Positions 26,165 through 33,868 of a stretch of 55,921 nucleotides of DNA are shown here, piece by piece. The stretch spans positions 1-55,921 of the forward strand of contig CAZQVA010000014.1 in the NCBI GenBank assembly GCA_964596685.1. Reading direction: 5' to 3'. Every line of letters begins with the position of its first letter. Within the stretch, counting starts at the first letter, position 1. The notes below the pieces were generated by a model that saw nothing but the letters and a program-made list of their open reading frames with translations, made no database searches and was not told where the DNA came from. The stretch comes from CAZQVA01 sp964596685. Lineage in GTDB: Bacteria > Chlamydiota > Chlamydiia > Chlamydiales > VFKH01. The translations under genes and the position numbers were made by a program.

Positions 26165-26572
26165 TTATCCATATGACAAAATCAATGCTTGCGCATCATG
26201 TGCAATTTCTTCTATTTCACACAAGGCAAGATTTCTAGCCTCATCAAGCCCCTCTTCAATCTTTCCTTGATAAAGCAATACTTTAGCGCGGTTCAATCGA
26301 GCGCCAAGATGGCCAGGATCCAACTCTAATGATCGATCAATCGAAAGAATCGCCTGATCCCAGTTATTCATGCTCATCTCAACCGCTGCTTTCATGCGCC
26401 AATTATAAGGATTATTAGGCTCTAAAATAGACAAGGCATTGAAATAAACGAGGGCTTGATCATAATGACTCTCCTTAAAATAGACAAAGGCGATTAGACG
26501 GAGCTCTTCTACGTGCGCATTGGTCCATTGGAGCAACTCAAGCCAATTGACAGCATTTGCTGGATTCGTCAT
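26165..26572 (-). CDS. TPR-repeat protein
   Basis: 135 residues made of three tetratricopeptide-like helix pairs: about 25-58 (AYFKE..YDQALVYFNALSILEPNN), 59-92 (YNWRMKAAVEMSMNNWDQAI) and 93-125 (GHLGARLNRAKVLLYQGKIEEGL), the PNN/PGH turns being typical. Size and three repeats resemble class II type III secretion chaperones (LcrH/SycD) as well as the CT274-like proteins near dnaA2 in Chlamydia; I cannot separate these by eye. Soluble, no signal peptide. Confidence 0.65.
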   Translation of the reverse strand: MTNPANAVNWLELLQWTNAHVEELRLIAFVYFKESHYDQALVYFNALSILEPNNPYNWRMKAAVEMSMNNWDQAILSIDRSLELDPGHLGARLNRAKVLLYQGKIEEGLDEARNLALCEIEEIAHDAQALILSYG

Positions 26573-26604
26573 ATTTTCATCTTAACTAGAGTAATAGATT
26601 TTAT

Positions 26605-26668
26605 CTTAACCTAATGCTCGACTTTAAATCGCTATCTTAACGTGAGTTCGCCTTTAAATCGACTTTTG
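26605..26668. repeat. Tandem pair of AACGTGAG...TTTAAATCGA repeats
   Basis: Two direct copies in one spacer: cttaacctaatgctcgactt (26605 on) and cttaacgtgagttcgccttt (26635 on), each continuing into a taaatcg motif. They occupy the region between the divergent TPR and hydrolase genes. Confidence 0.55.
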
Positions 26669-26752
26669 ACCACCCTTTCAAGGGGGAGCGCGATTGCGTA
26701 AATTATTTTTTATGTTACAAAAATCCCATTAACTCTACAAAAGTCTCCTGCG

Positions 26753-27424
26753 ATGCACCAGTCAATTTGCGCTTTACATGGATTCTTAGGAACACCTTGT
26801 GAATGGGATTATTTACGCCCCCTCTTTTCAAGTGTGCACCTTCCCGATTTACAAGGCATTTGCCAGCAAGGCGATTTTTTTACCTGGTCAGAACAACTCC
26901 CACCCGCTCATATTCTTGTTGGTTATTCACTGGGAGGCAGAATCGCCATGGATGCTTTTTTTAAACGACCAAACGACTATCAGGCTCTTATTCTTATTAG
27001 CGCACACCCTGGACTAGAAGATTCTTTGGATCGAAAAAAGCGCCATGCAGCGGATGAATTATGGGCAAAAAAATTTATCACCGATGAAAATGCGCTTAAG
27101 GAGTGGAATCAACAACCTCTATTTAAAATGGCACGCACAACGACATGGTCTCCACACTTAGCAGCTCACGTCCTTCGCAAAGGGTCATTAAGCCATCAGC
27201 CCTCTTACTGGAAAATGTTTGAAGCGTGTCAAAAACCCATTCTTTATATTTCAGGATCTTTAGATTCTCGTTTTTGTGCGGTCGGATCTCGACTTCAGTC
27301 CTTAAATCATGCGATCAAACATCTTACTGTTGCAAACGCAGCTCATCGCGTCCATATAGAAGAACCAGAAATAACGCTTAAAATAATCGCGACATGGCTT
27401 AAGCTTGACGCAAACTGCCTGTAG
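26753..27424 (+). CDS. Alpha/beta hydrolase, MenH-like
   Basis: 223 residues. The oxyanion strand ALHGFLGTPCEWDYL (7-21), nucleophile elbow GYSLGGRIAM (Ser59), an acid region near SGSLDSRF and the catalytic His in AAHRVHIEEP are all present. The short cap and HGFLGTP..W sequence are closest to MenH (SHCHC synthase) among families I know. No other menaquinone gene is nearby, and chlamydiae are thought to use the futalosine route, so a different substrate is quite possible. The last 26 bp overlap the converging small gene. Confidence 0.75.
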   Translation: MHQSICALHGFLGTPCEWDYLRPLFSSVHLPDLQGICQQGDFFTWSEQLPPAHILVGYSLGGRIAMDAFFKRPNDYQALILISAHPGLEDSLDRKKRHAADELWAKKFITDENALKEWNQQPLFKMARTTTWSPHLAAHVLRKGSLSHQPSYWKMFEACQKPILYISGSLDSRFCAVGSRLQSLNHAIKHLTVANAAHRVHIEEPEITLKIIATWLKLDANCL

Positions 27425-27836
27425 ACGCCTGAACTCTTTGCAACAAGGTGATTAAGCGACCTAAGTCTTCATTGAACTTTTGTAGGATCGCTGCTTCAGG
27501 AAGTTGCTTCATCGACTCTAATAATTCCGAGCATTTATTTAAAAATTGAGGGTTAAAGAGAGCCGTAGCTAATGATTGCGGGGCGAGATCCAGACGTAAA
27601 CTCTCGTAGAACACCGTTTTTGCAGCATGATTCAGACCCCAAACAGCCTCTAAATACGCTGGCGTCGCATCTGTTGTGATCTGTGAAGCTACAGCGCTGA
27701 CTTTTTGCGGGTCATGCGAGGTAACCTCTCGCATAAGGGGACTATGCTCGCTTTCCTGCGATAAAATGGCATACTGTCTGTGCACCTCCATCGAATAAGG
27801 GCTAATGTGCACACCCGCGTCGTTAATTTCAGCCAT
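27399..27836 (-). CDS. Conserved small helical protein (CT273-like position)
   Basis: 145 residues, helical, soluble, no motif recognised. Starts MAEINDAGVHISPYSMEVHRQ. Its place beside rsmH and near dnaA and a TPR protein mirrors C. trachomatis CT272-CT273-CT274-CT275, so I suggest it is the CT273 counterpart; this is positional inference. Function unknown. Divergent from rsmH, with a good promoter for rsmH in the gap. Confidence 0.6.
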   Translation of the reverse strand: MAEINDAGVHISPYSMEVHRQYAILSQESEHSPLMREVTSHDPQKVSAVASQITTDATPAYLEAVWGLNHAAKTVFYESLRLDLAPQSLATALFNPQFLNKCSELLESMKQLPEAAILQKFNEDLGRLITLLQRVQASTGSLRQA

Positions 27837-27883
27837 AAAACAATTTTTCCTCTATGCACCAAGCCTTCTCATATCAGGTCTTC

Positions 27884-27912
27884 TTGAGATATTGGCGAGA
27901 TTGTGCGATACT
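27884..27912 (+). promoter_or_regulatory. Candidate sigma-70-type promoter for rsmH
   Basis: TTGAGA (27884-27889), exact 17-nt spacer, GATACT (27907-27912). Transcription would begin near 27919, giving a leader of about 26 nt before the GTG start. Confidence 0.5.
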
Positions 27913-27944
27913 TTTTTCGTATTGTAATCTAAAGAAGAGTTCTT

Positions 27945-28865
27945 GTGAATATCCCCCATTGTTCCGTTTTACTAGATCCAATTTGCGCTGCCGTCAAGGA
28001 CCAATCTTTGCGCCATATCATCGATTGTACAACAGGCGCTGGTGGTCACGCGCTTGCTCTACTTTCACAACATCCTGAAATTGAGCGCTTCACTGCCATC
28101 GACCAAGATCCAATCGCTTTTGCCATCGCTAAAGAACGCCTTAAAAAATTTGACAGCAAAATTACATGGATTGCGGATAATTTTAGCCATATGGACCAGT
28201 ACGAACTTCCCCCTGCAGATATGATACTTATGGATCTTGGAGTCTCTTCCATGCAACTTGACGAAAAAGAGCGAGGAATGAGTTTTTCTAAAGAAGGGCC
28301 TTTAGACATGCGTATGAATCCAAATCAAGAACTGGACGCGGCAACTATCATCAATACTTGGCCTCAAAAAAAAATAGAAGAAATTTTATGGAATTATGGA
28401 GAGGAACCAAGGAGTCGCAAAGCTGCTGCTGTGATTGTTGCCAATCGCCCTTTTTCCTCCACACTCCAATTCTCTAAAGTACTCTCAGCGCATTTACCTC
28501 CACTAAAGGGGAAAAAGATCAACCCAATGACCCTTATCTTTCAGGCTCTGCGTATTGCCGTTAATGACGAGTTAGCCAGCCTCGAAGCAGGACTCAAAAA
28601 AGCTTTTGACATACTAGCACCGGGGGGATTTTTACAAGTCATCGCTTTTCACAGCCTTGAAGATCGCATTGTCAAACAGTTTTTTCACAAGATGAGTGGT
28701 TCAAAAGGTGGTAAAGAGCCTGGTGTCTTTGAAAACCCACCCATTCGAGCAACTGTCGTGACAAAAAAACCAATAACCGCTACTCTTGAAGAGCTTCAAA
28801 ACAATTCACGTTCTAGAAGTGCCAAATTGCGAATCCTGCAAAAACTAAACGAAACTGTTAATTAA
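27945..28865 (+). CDS. rsmH: 16S rRNA m4C1402 methyltransferase RsmH
   Basis: 306 residues, start GTG 27945 behind AAGAAGAG. SAM-dependent N4-methylation of C1402 in the 30S P site. Motifs: HCSVLLDPIC at the N terminus, DCTTGAGGHALALL (SAM loop), DQDPIAFAIAKERL, DMILMDLGVSSMQLDEKERGMSF (hallmark of MraW/RsmH), RMNPNQ and FQALRIAVNDEL, then FHSLEDRIVKQFF near the C terminus. In most bacteria it heads the division cluster; here it stands before dnaA. Confidence 0.95.
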   Translation: MNIPHCSVLLDPICAAVKDQSLRHIIDCTTGAGGHALALLSQHPEIERFTAIDQDPIAFAIAKERLKKFDSKITWIADNFSHMDQYELPPADMILMDLGVSSMQLDEKERGMSFSKEGPLDMRMNPNQELDAATIINTWPQKKIEEILWNYGEEPRSRKAAAVIVANRPFSSTLQFSKVLSAHLPPLKGKKINPMTLIFQALRIAVNDELASLEAGLKKAFDILAPGGFLQVIAFHSLEDRIVKQFFHKMSGSKGGKEPGVFENPPIRATVVTKKPITATLEELQNNSRSRSAKLRILQKLNETVN

Positions 28866-28900
28866 ATAAAAAAATTTTCAAAAAAATCTACTTGCAGGCT

Positions 28901-28916
28901 AACAAGCGAGCTTGTT
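28901..28916. promoter_or_regulatory. Palindrome just upstream of dnaA
   Basis: AACAAGC-GA-GCTTGTT, perfect 7-bp arms, 14 bp before the preferred dnaA ATG. It could be an operator or an mRNA hairpin controlling dnaA translation. No DnaA-box cluster (TTATCCACA-like) is evident around it. Confidence 0.35.
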
Positions 28917-28929
28917 ACATTTTCTCAAA

Positions 28930-30297
28930 ATGATGAGCACACACGAACAACTCTTATCTCCCTTTTCGAGCGACGCAGCCACAAGTGATAGTGAAGGCTG
29001 GGATCAATTCTTGCAGTACGCTAAAGGTACCTGCTCCGCTGCCGCCTTTGAAAACTGGCTTGCTCCCATCCGCGTGATGGAAGCCTACCCAGATCACATT
29101 GTACTAGCTGTTCCCAATCCTTTTGTTAAAGAATATCTCATCGATAATTACAAAAATGATCTATGTGCTTTTCTTCCAGTAAGAGATGCCGGAGAACCAG
29201 CCGTTGATTTTGTCATCACGCCGCCGGTTGCCATTAAGCGCACACCGATCGAAGTTATCGATACAAAGTATGTCCCCCACCCCAAACTCAATCAAGCCTA
29301 TCGCTTCGAGAACTTCATTGAAGGGCCTTCTAATCAATTTGCCAAGTCTGCAGCCATGGGCGTAGCAACACGACCCGGACGTTCCTACAATCCACTCTTT
29401 ATTCATGGTGGTGTGGGTCTTGGTAAAACGCATATTCTTCACAGCATTGGCAACCACATCAAAGAACACCACAAGAAACTCAAGATTGAAAGTATCACGA
29501 CAGAAGAGTTTTGTAATGATCTTGTGGATAGCTTGCGCAATAAGTCGATCGACCAATTAAAAAAGCGCTATCGCGAATCAGATATTTTCCTCCTGGACGA
29601 CGTGCAATTTTTGCAAAGTCGACTCAACTTTGAAGAAGAACTCTGTAATACTTTTGAAAGCTTACTGCAGCAGAACAAACAAATTGTGATTACAAGTGAT
29701 AAACCACCAGTCGAACTCAAGCTTTCTGAGCGATTAGTGGCGCGCATGGAATGGGGTCTTGTTGTCCATGTAGGTACTCCAGAACTGGAAACACGCGTGG
29801 CAATTCTTCAACATAAGGCGGAGCAAAAAGGGATGCAAATCCCCACTAAAGTGCTCTTTTTTATCGCTGAACACATTTACAGCAACGTTCGTCAACTTGA
29901 AGGCGCTATTAATAAGCTTAGTGCTCAATGCAAACTCTTTAATCTCACTGTCAATGAAGAAAGTGTTGAAGCTATTCTAAAAGGCATGCTACAGAGGGCC
30001 CCAAAAGAGCGCATTACCGTCGATGATATCTTAAAAAGTGTTGCTGACGTATTCCAAGTCTCTGTTCTAGATATCAAGGGCAACAGTCGCACAAAAGAAG
30101 TGGTGCTACCGCGCCAAGTAGCTATGTATCTTGCCCGAGAAATGATCAATGAGTCACTCATGATGCTCGGTGCTTATTTTAGCGGGCGGACCCACTCTAC
30201 TTTGTTGCATGCATGTAAAAATGTGGAAAAACGCGTGGCAACTGATGAAATCTTGCGCCACCAAATGCAACGCGTACGCCAAAGTATTGAGTATTGA
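28930..30297 (+). CDS. dnaA: Chromosomal replication initiator DnaA
   Basis: 455 residues from ATG 28930 (a second ATG follows; an upstream TTG at 28912 is less likely). Domain I 23-100 (WDQFLQYAKGTCSAAAFENWLAP), AAA+ domain with Walker A GGVGLGKTH (160-168) and Walker B LLDD (221-224), sensor/arginine-finger region LSERLVARMEWG, and domain IV with YFSGRTHSTLLHACKNVEK for DnaA-box binding. The linker (domain II) is short. Chlamydia carry two dnaA paralogs; its place next to rsmH equals the dnaA2 position (CT275). The second copy is not in this window. Confidence 0.95.
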   Translation: MMSTHEQLLSPFSSDAATSDSEGWDQFLQYAKGTCSAAAFENWLAPIRVMEAYPDHIVLAVPNPFVKEYLIDNYKNDLCAFLPVRDAGEPAVDFVITPPVAIKRTPIEVIDTKYVPHPKLNQAYRFENFIEGPSNQFAKSAAMGVATRPGRSYNPLFIHGGVGLGKTHILHSIGNHIKEHHKKLKIESITTEEFCNDLVDSLRNKSIDQLKKRYRESDIFLLDDVQFLQSRLNFEEELCNTFESLLQQNKQIVITSDKPPVELKLSERLVARMEWGLVVHVGTPELETRVAILQHKAEQKGMQIPTKVLFFIAEHIYSNVRQLEGAINKLSAQCKLFNLTVNEESVEAILKGMLQRAPKERITVDDILKSVADVFQVSVLDIKGNSRTKEVVLPRQVAMYLAREMINESLMMLGAYFSGRTHSTLLHACKNVEKRVATDEILRHQMQRVRQSIEY

Positions 30298-30887
30298 TGA
30301 TGAGAGTAACAAGACTCATCATCGCTCTTGTTGCTCTTGCCGCTCTCACTGCTCAATTTTTACACTCCGGCATCAACAATCCCCTCCACTTTTTCAGCTT
30401 CTTCACCATACTCAGCAATATCCTCGCCACATTCTGCCTGCTCATCTTTGCAGCCTTTCCTTCGTCCGCGTCACCTACACGAGAAAACATTCATACAGCC
30501 ACCACACTATACATGATGATGACCGGCTCGATTTATTGGATCTTTTTAAGAAATGTCGATACAGGCCCTTTGCTGCCATGGGCCAACCTCATTCTACATG
30601 GACTTCTGCCAGCTTATTTTCTTGTCGACTGGCTTATTCACAAACCGGCAGCTAAACTCTATTTTGCCGCGCCTGCACTATGGCTACTTTTCCCTTTTTG
30701 TTTTTTTATCTATTCACAGATTCTCGGACATATTACTGAGTGGTATCCCTATCCTTTTTTCAACCCTGAAAAGATGCGGGGTGCATGGCATGTGGTAGAA
30801 TTTGGATCCACACTCTTGCTATTTACCTGGGTAACAGGATTATTGCTGGTCTGTCTGAATCGTTGTAAATTGAAACTTCAGAAATAA
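30297..30887 (+). CDS. Pr6Pr-type six-helix membrane protein
   Basis: 196 residues, six hydrophobic helices, inner membrane. The motif pattern FFTILSNILA (helix 2), TGSIYWIFLR (helix 3), LHGLLPAYFLVDWL (helix 4) and ITEWYPYPFFNP between helices 5 and 6 fits the bacterial Pr6Pr / FAR-17a/AIG1-like membrane family, for which no firm function is known. Its ATG overlaps the dnaA TGA by one base, so it is translationally coupled to dnaA; a strong terminator follows. Confidence 0.75.
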   Translation: MMRVTRLIIALVALAALTAQFLHSGINNPLHFFSFFTILSNILATFCLLIFAAFPSSASPTRENIHTATTLYMMMTGSIYWIFLRNVDTGPLLPWANLILHGLLPAYFLVDWLIHKPAAKLYFAAPALWLLFPFCFFIYSQILGHITEWYPYPFFNPEKMRGAWHVVEFGSTLLLFTWVTGLLLVCLNRCKLKLQK

Positions 30888-30926
30888 AAAAAAGCCCTTT
30901 TCTCGCAAGAGAAAAGGGCTTTTTTA
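30887..30926. terminator. Strong intrinsic terminator, bidirectional
   Basis: Stem GCCCTTTTCTC (30894-30904) / GAGAAAAGGGC (30909-30919), GCAA tetraloop, A-run on the left and T-run on the right. It ends the dnaA transcript on plus and the euo transcript on minus. Confidence 0.93.
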
Positions 30927-30955
30927 TTCGAAAGAGGATGGAAGCGAACTAAAGA

Positions 30956-31372
30956 TTACTCGCTTGTCCCAGTCTTGCGCTTTGACAAACGTCTATCTAC
31001 ATAAGACGCTTGGTAGGCCTTTACATCGTCTAGATGGACGACCCATGCGCATCCCTTGCGGACAGCTTTCATCAACCCTGAGCGTGTCGCATAGTAAACC
31101 TTTTGAACAGGCACTTGCAACATCTTTGCAACTTGATTGATCGAATAATAGCCTTGCGCATTATCGTAAAGCAATTCGCCATTGAATGTTGACTTCAAAC
31201 GCGAATATTTATTATTGCGATAGTTTTCCAAATCATCGATTTGAATTTCCCATCGCGTCTTTTTTGTCGCTTTAAGCTTGTTTTGCTTAATCGCCACATA
31301 AATTGCCTGACGAGAGACGCGATTAATTTTCGCTGCCTCAGTAATTGTGAGTGTGTTTTTTTTCTCTTCCAT
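30956..31372 (-). CDS. euo: EUO-family regulator, second tandem copy
   Basis: 138 residues. Matches my memory of chlamydial EUO (CT446), a DNA-binding repressor of late genes. Two helix-turn-helix-like modules: ITEAAKINRVSRQAIYVAIK with RWEIQIDDLENYRNNKYSR (9-57), and YYSINQVAKMLQVPVQKVYY with AWVVHLDDVKAY (74-119), the MerR/excisionase-like form. Basic C-terminal tail RRLSKRKTG. About 60 percent identical to its neighbour by eye. It follows the first copy after 65 bp of very AT-rich sequence, which could carry its own promoter or operator. Confidence 0.85.
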   Translation of the reverse strand: MEEKKNTLTITEAAKINRVSRQAIYVAIKQNKLKATKKTRWEIQIDDLENYRNNKYSRLKSTFNGELLYDNAQGYYSINQVAKMLQVPVQKVYYATRSGLMKAVRKGCAWVVHLDDVKAYQASYVDRRLSKRKTGTSE

Positions 31373-31437
31373 AACCTTAACTGTGATTAATTGTTTTATT
31401 AATACAGTCTAATTATTACATTAATAAATAATTAATA

Positions 31438-31857
31438 TCAAACAACTTCTCGTTTTCTTCTTCTATCTAAGTAATTTTCTTGATATTGCTTTACATCATC
31501 AATATGCAATACCCAGGCTACACCCTTGCGTAGAGACTTTAAGATGCCTTCGCGCGCAGCATAATAAATTTTCTGTGATGGAACATTTAACATTTTCGCA
31601 ACTTGACTAATGGAATAATAGCCTTGATCATTATTAAAAAGTAATTCTCCGTTGAATAAAGAACGTTCTCTTGAATACTTGTTCTTCTGATACGCTTCTA
31701 ATTCGCGAACAGATATTTCCCAACGTGCGCGTTTAACTGCTTGAAGTTTCTTTTGCTTAATGGCTACGTAGATAGCTTGTCGTGTGACATTGTATAAAGA
31801 TGCAGCTTCTGAAATAGAGAGGTATTTATCGCTATGTGCGGTTTCGCAGTGTTCCAT
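31438..31857 (-). CDS. euo: EUO-family regulator, first tandem copy
   Basis: 139 residues with the same two-module layout: ISEAASLYNVTRQAIYVAIK / RWEISVRELEAYQKNKYSR (about 13-62) and YYSISQVAKMLNVPSQKIYY / AWVLHIDDVKQYQENYLDRR (79-130). Known role of the family: binds AT-rich operators and represses late-cycle promoters early in infection. A near-consensus promoter lies 79 bp upstream and an AAGGAG site precedes the ATG. Possible roles are division of labour or heteromer formation between the two copies; that is inference. Divergent from the NifS-like gene. Confidence 0.87.
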   Translation of the reverse strand: MEHCETAHSDKYLSISEAASLYNVTRQAIYVAIKQKKLQAVKRARWEISVRELEAYQKNKYSRERSLFNGELLFNNDQGYYSISQVAKMLNVPSQKIYYAAREGILKSLRKGVAWVLHIDDVKQYQENYLDRRRKREVV

Positions 31858-31935
31858 GAATATTTAAACTCCTTATAGGTGATCTGTTCCACCCCAAACG
31901 CGCTTTACGATGGGGCAGCTCATTTTTCTGCGAAG

Positions 31936-31964
31936 ATTATCATCAACAAAACTTTTTTTGACAA
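31936..31964 (-). promoter_or_regulatory. Promoter for the euo pair
   Basis: On the minus strand: TTGTCA (31964-31959), exact 17-nt spacer, GATAAT (31941-31936); five of six matches at each hexamer. Transcription would start near 31929, leaving a leader of about 70 nt. It is the best promoter match in the window, fitting a gene expressed early and strongly. Confidence 0.7.
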
Positions 31965-32052
31965 GGGGTTTCTTTTAAAACTTACATTTTTATGTGCGTT
32001 TGTAGAGTTGGGCACGCGCCCTTACATTGGCAAGCAAAGAAGAGAACCTTGG

Positions 32053-32072
32053 ATAGTTTTGCAAAAGGCTCC
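32053..32072. repeat. TTTTGCAAAA-family repeat
   Basis: atagttttgcaaaaggctcc, immediately upstream of the -35 of the NifS-like gene. Same family as 41683-41702 and 45867-45881. Confidence 0.55.
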
Positions 32073-32101
32073 TTGGAAAGATGCCAATAATCGCGTATAC
32101 T
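32073..32101 (+). promoter_or_regulatory. Promoter giving a leaderless transcript
   Basis: TTGGAA (32073-32078), exact 17-nt spacer, TATACT (32096-32101). The initiation point 7 nt downstream coincides with the A of the ATG at 32109, so the mRNA would have no leader and no ribosome-binding site. Confidence 0.5.
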
Positions 32102-32108
32102 TTAGACT

Positions 32109-33152
32109 ATGCATCCACTATATTTTAATTCTCACACTCCCAAACAAACGCGTAAAGAAGAGCTTTTGATCCAGGAGTCTATTACGTATGCAAAAATGCT
32201 CGTTGGAGCTGGCCCAGACGATCAATGCTTTCTTTTTTCATCTCACAAGGAAACTTTGGCAACTCTTTTCCTATCCATATGGGATACTGAGAGCCAAGAA
32301 GAGGGAAAAAATCATTTTATTATTAGCCGCACAGAACCACGCACTATCCATCATATTTTTCAGACTTTTAAACGTTGGCATTGCTCGATTGAGCATCCAC
32401 CTATCCACCATGAACAATTAATTGATCTTGAAGCCTTAGAGACACTTTTTAACCCTAAAACTGCGCTTTGTTCCATCAGTTATGCCAACACTGTCACTGG
32501 TACGATTCAACCTATCGAACAAATTGCCGCATGCTGTCAAAAGCATCACGTCCTTTTTCATTCTGATCTTTCTGCGTCCATAGGCAAAATTGCTTTTAGT
32601 CAATTACCTGCTGACTTCTGTACCTTTGACGGCTCGTTTTTAGGGCTTCCTACAGGTCTTTCTTTTCTCTTTGTCAAAAAAGGGATCCCCTTTCATCCCA
32701 TCTTTAGCAGTGACCAAAGTATTTCACTTAAGGAACCACTTCGTCAAGAGGCTGTTGCAATATTAAAAAATGCTCACGATGAAATTCCCTTATATATGAC
32801 GGAAGCTGCGCGCCTCACTTCGCTACTGACAAAAAAACTACGTAAAATTGATCAGATCGACGTATTTTCCGCACAGGCAATGAAATTACCTCATTACGTG
32901 CTTTTCGGTGTAAAGGGTGTCTTTGGAGAATTGCTGGCCTATCTATTACAAAAGAAAAATTGCTTCATCACACGTGGAGGCGATGAATGGCAATGGTTAG
33001 ATCAACAACTTGCTGAATGTGGCCTTTCCATCCATCAAGCTCGCACGGCCATTAGCTTAACACTCACCCCTCATACTTCTCAAAGCGATATTGACGAATT
33101 ACTTGAGCGCTTAGATCAAATCATGCAACGCTTAACTAAGGTGCGTTTATGA
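32109..33152 (+). CDS. NifS-like protein lacking PLP lysine
   Basis: 347 residues aligned by eye to class V aminotransferase-type cysteine desulfurases: N-terminal YFNSHTPKQTRKE stands for the usual YLDNxATTP, then SISYANTVTGTIQPIEQIA, VLFHSDLSASIGKI and the C-terminal SQSDIDELLERL. The HK of the PLP-binding motif (GHKxxGPKGxG) is replaced: the segment reads FDGSFLGLPTGLSFLFVKKG, without Lys at that place. The active-site Cys loop (SSGSAC) is also missing, only KKNCFITRGG remaining. So it probably cannot act as a desulfurase; a scaffold or regulator of the adjacent NFU protein is an inference. Ends overlapping the next gene by 4 bp. Confidence 0.75.
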   Translation: MHPLYFNSHTPKQTRKEELLIQESITYAKMLVGAGPDDQCFLFSSHKETLATLFLSIWDTESQEEGKNHFIISRTEPRTIHHIFQTFKRWHCSIEHPPIHHEQLIDLEALETLFNPKTALCSISYANTVTGTIQPIEQIAACCQKHHVLFHSDLSASIGKIAFSQLPADFCTFDGSFLGLPTGLSFLFVKKGIPFHPIFSSDQSISLKEPLRQEAVAILKNAHDEIPLYMTEAARLTSLLTKKLRKIDQIDVFSAQAMKLPHYVLFGVKGVFGELLAYLLQKKNCFITRGGDEWQWLDQQLAECGLSIHQARTAISLTLTPHTSQSDIDELLERLDQIMQRLTKVRL

Positions 33153-33868
33153 CCGTTTCCTTATTTCAAAAAATTGATTCGATGCGCCATGCGGGAGTAT
33201 TAGATCCTAAACTAGCAGCAGCAAGACAAATGAGAGTCGTTGAGAGTCAATTAGAACTAGCTGCAGAAGGCATTATCGCCAAACTTTACTGGCTAGTTGA
33301 TTTAGAAGATGGCGTGATTGTAGATGCCCGCTACCAATTGTTTGGTCCTTCACTCCTTTTAGGATTGCTCGAGATAGCTTGTGAATGGGTGATTCTAAAA
33401 AGTTATGATCAAGCAAAACGCACCAGCGCTGTATTGCTAGAAAAACAGATCAGAGAGCCACACCCTCTTCCAAAAGCAGCTAATCGCTATCTAAACTTGA
33501 TACTTGATCTTTTTGAGCACGCGGCGCTTCAGTGCAGTGATATTCCTCTTCCCGAAGAACTCACTACCCCTTTAGCCGCTCCGATTGAAATTGTAGAAGG
33601 GGGCTATCCAGGCTGGCAAACTCTATCTACCGATCAGCAGTTGGCATTGATTGAAGAAGTTCTAAAAACTGAAATCAGACCCTTTGTTGAAATGGATGGG
33701 GGTGGAGTCGATGTCGTCAAAATTGTAGGGAATCAAGTGACGATCATTTATCATGGCGCCTGCACAACTTGTTTTTCTTCGACGGGGGCAACGCTTTCCT
33801 TCATTCAACAGATGCTTGCAGCAAAGCTATGGCCTGAGCTTATCGTTATTCCTGATTTGCCAAAGTGA
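33149..33868 (+). CDS. NFU-domain Fe-S protein with degenerate IscU-like half
   Basis: 239 residues. The C-terminal 155-239 is an NFU domain: EMDGGGVDVVKIVGNQVTII then GACTTCFSSTGATL with the cluster-binding pair Cys205 and Cys208. Residues 1-105 are placed like the IscU domain of NifU proteins, but the three scaffold cysteines are not found; around FGPSLLLGLLEIACEW the expected FGCGSAIA-type Cys is Pro. It would deliver or carry an Fe-S cluster through the NFU part only. Coupled to the NifS-like gene (ATGA overlap); its 3' end overlaps converging birA by 23 bp. Confidence 0.75.
   Translation: MTVSLFQKIDSMRHAGVLDPKLAAARQMRVVESQLELAAEGIIAKLYWLVDLEDGVIVDARYQLFGPSLLLGLLEIACEWVILKSYDQAKRTSAVLLEKQIREPHPLPKAANRYLNLILDLFEHAALQCSDIPLPEELTTPLAAPIEIVEGGYPGWQTLSTDQQLALIEEVLKTEIRPFVEMDGGGVDVVKIVGNQVTIIYHGACTTCFSSTGATLSFIQQMLAAKLWPELIVIPDLPK

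Noticed and set aside
26753..27424. Firm call as MenH in a menaquinone pathway
   Set aside because: No men genes nearby and chlamydiae are thought to use another route; kept as MenH-like only.
28866..28929. Replication origin next to dnaA
   Set aside because: No cluster of DnaA boxes and no AT-rich unwinding repeats beyond a short A-run; the palindrome alone is not enough.
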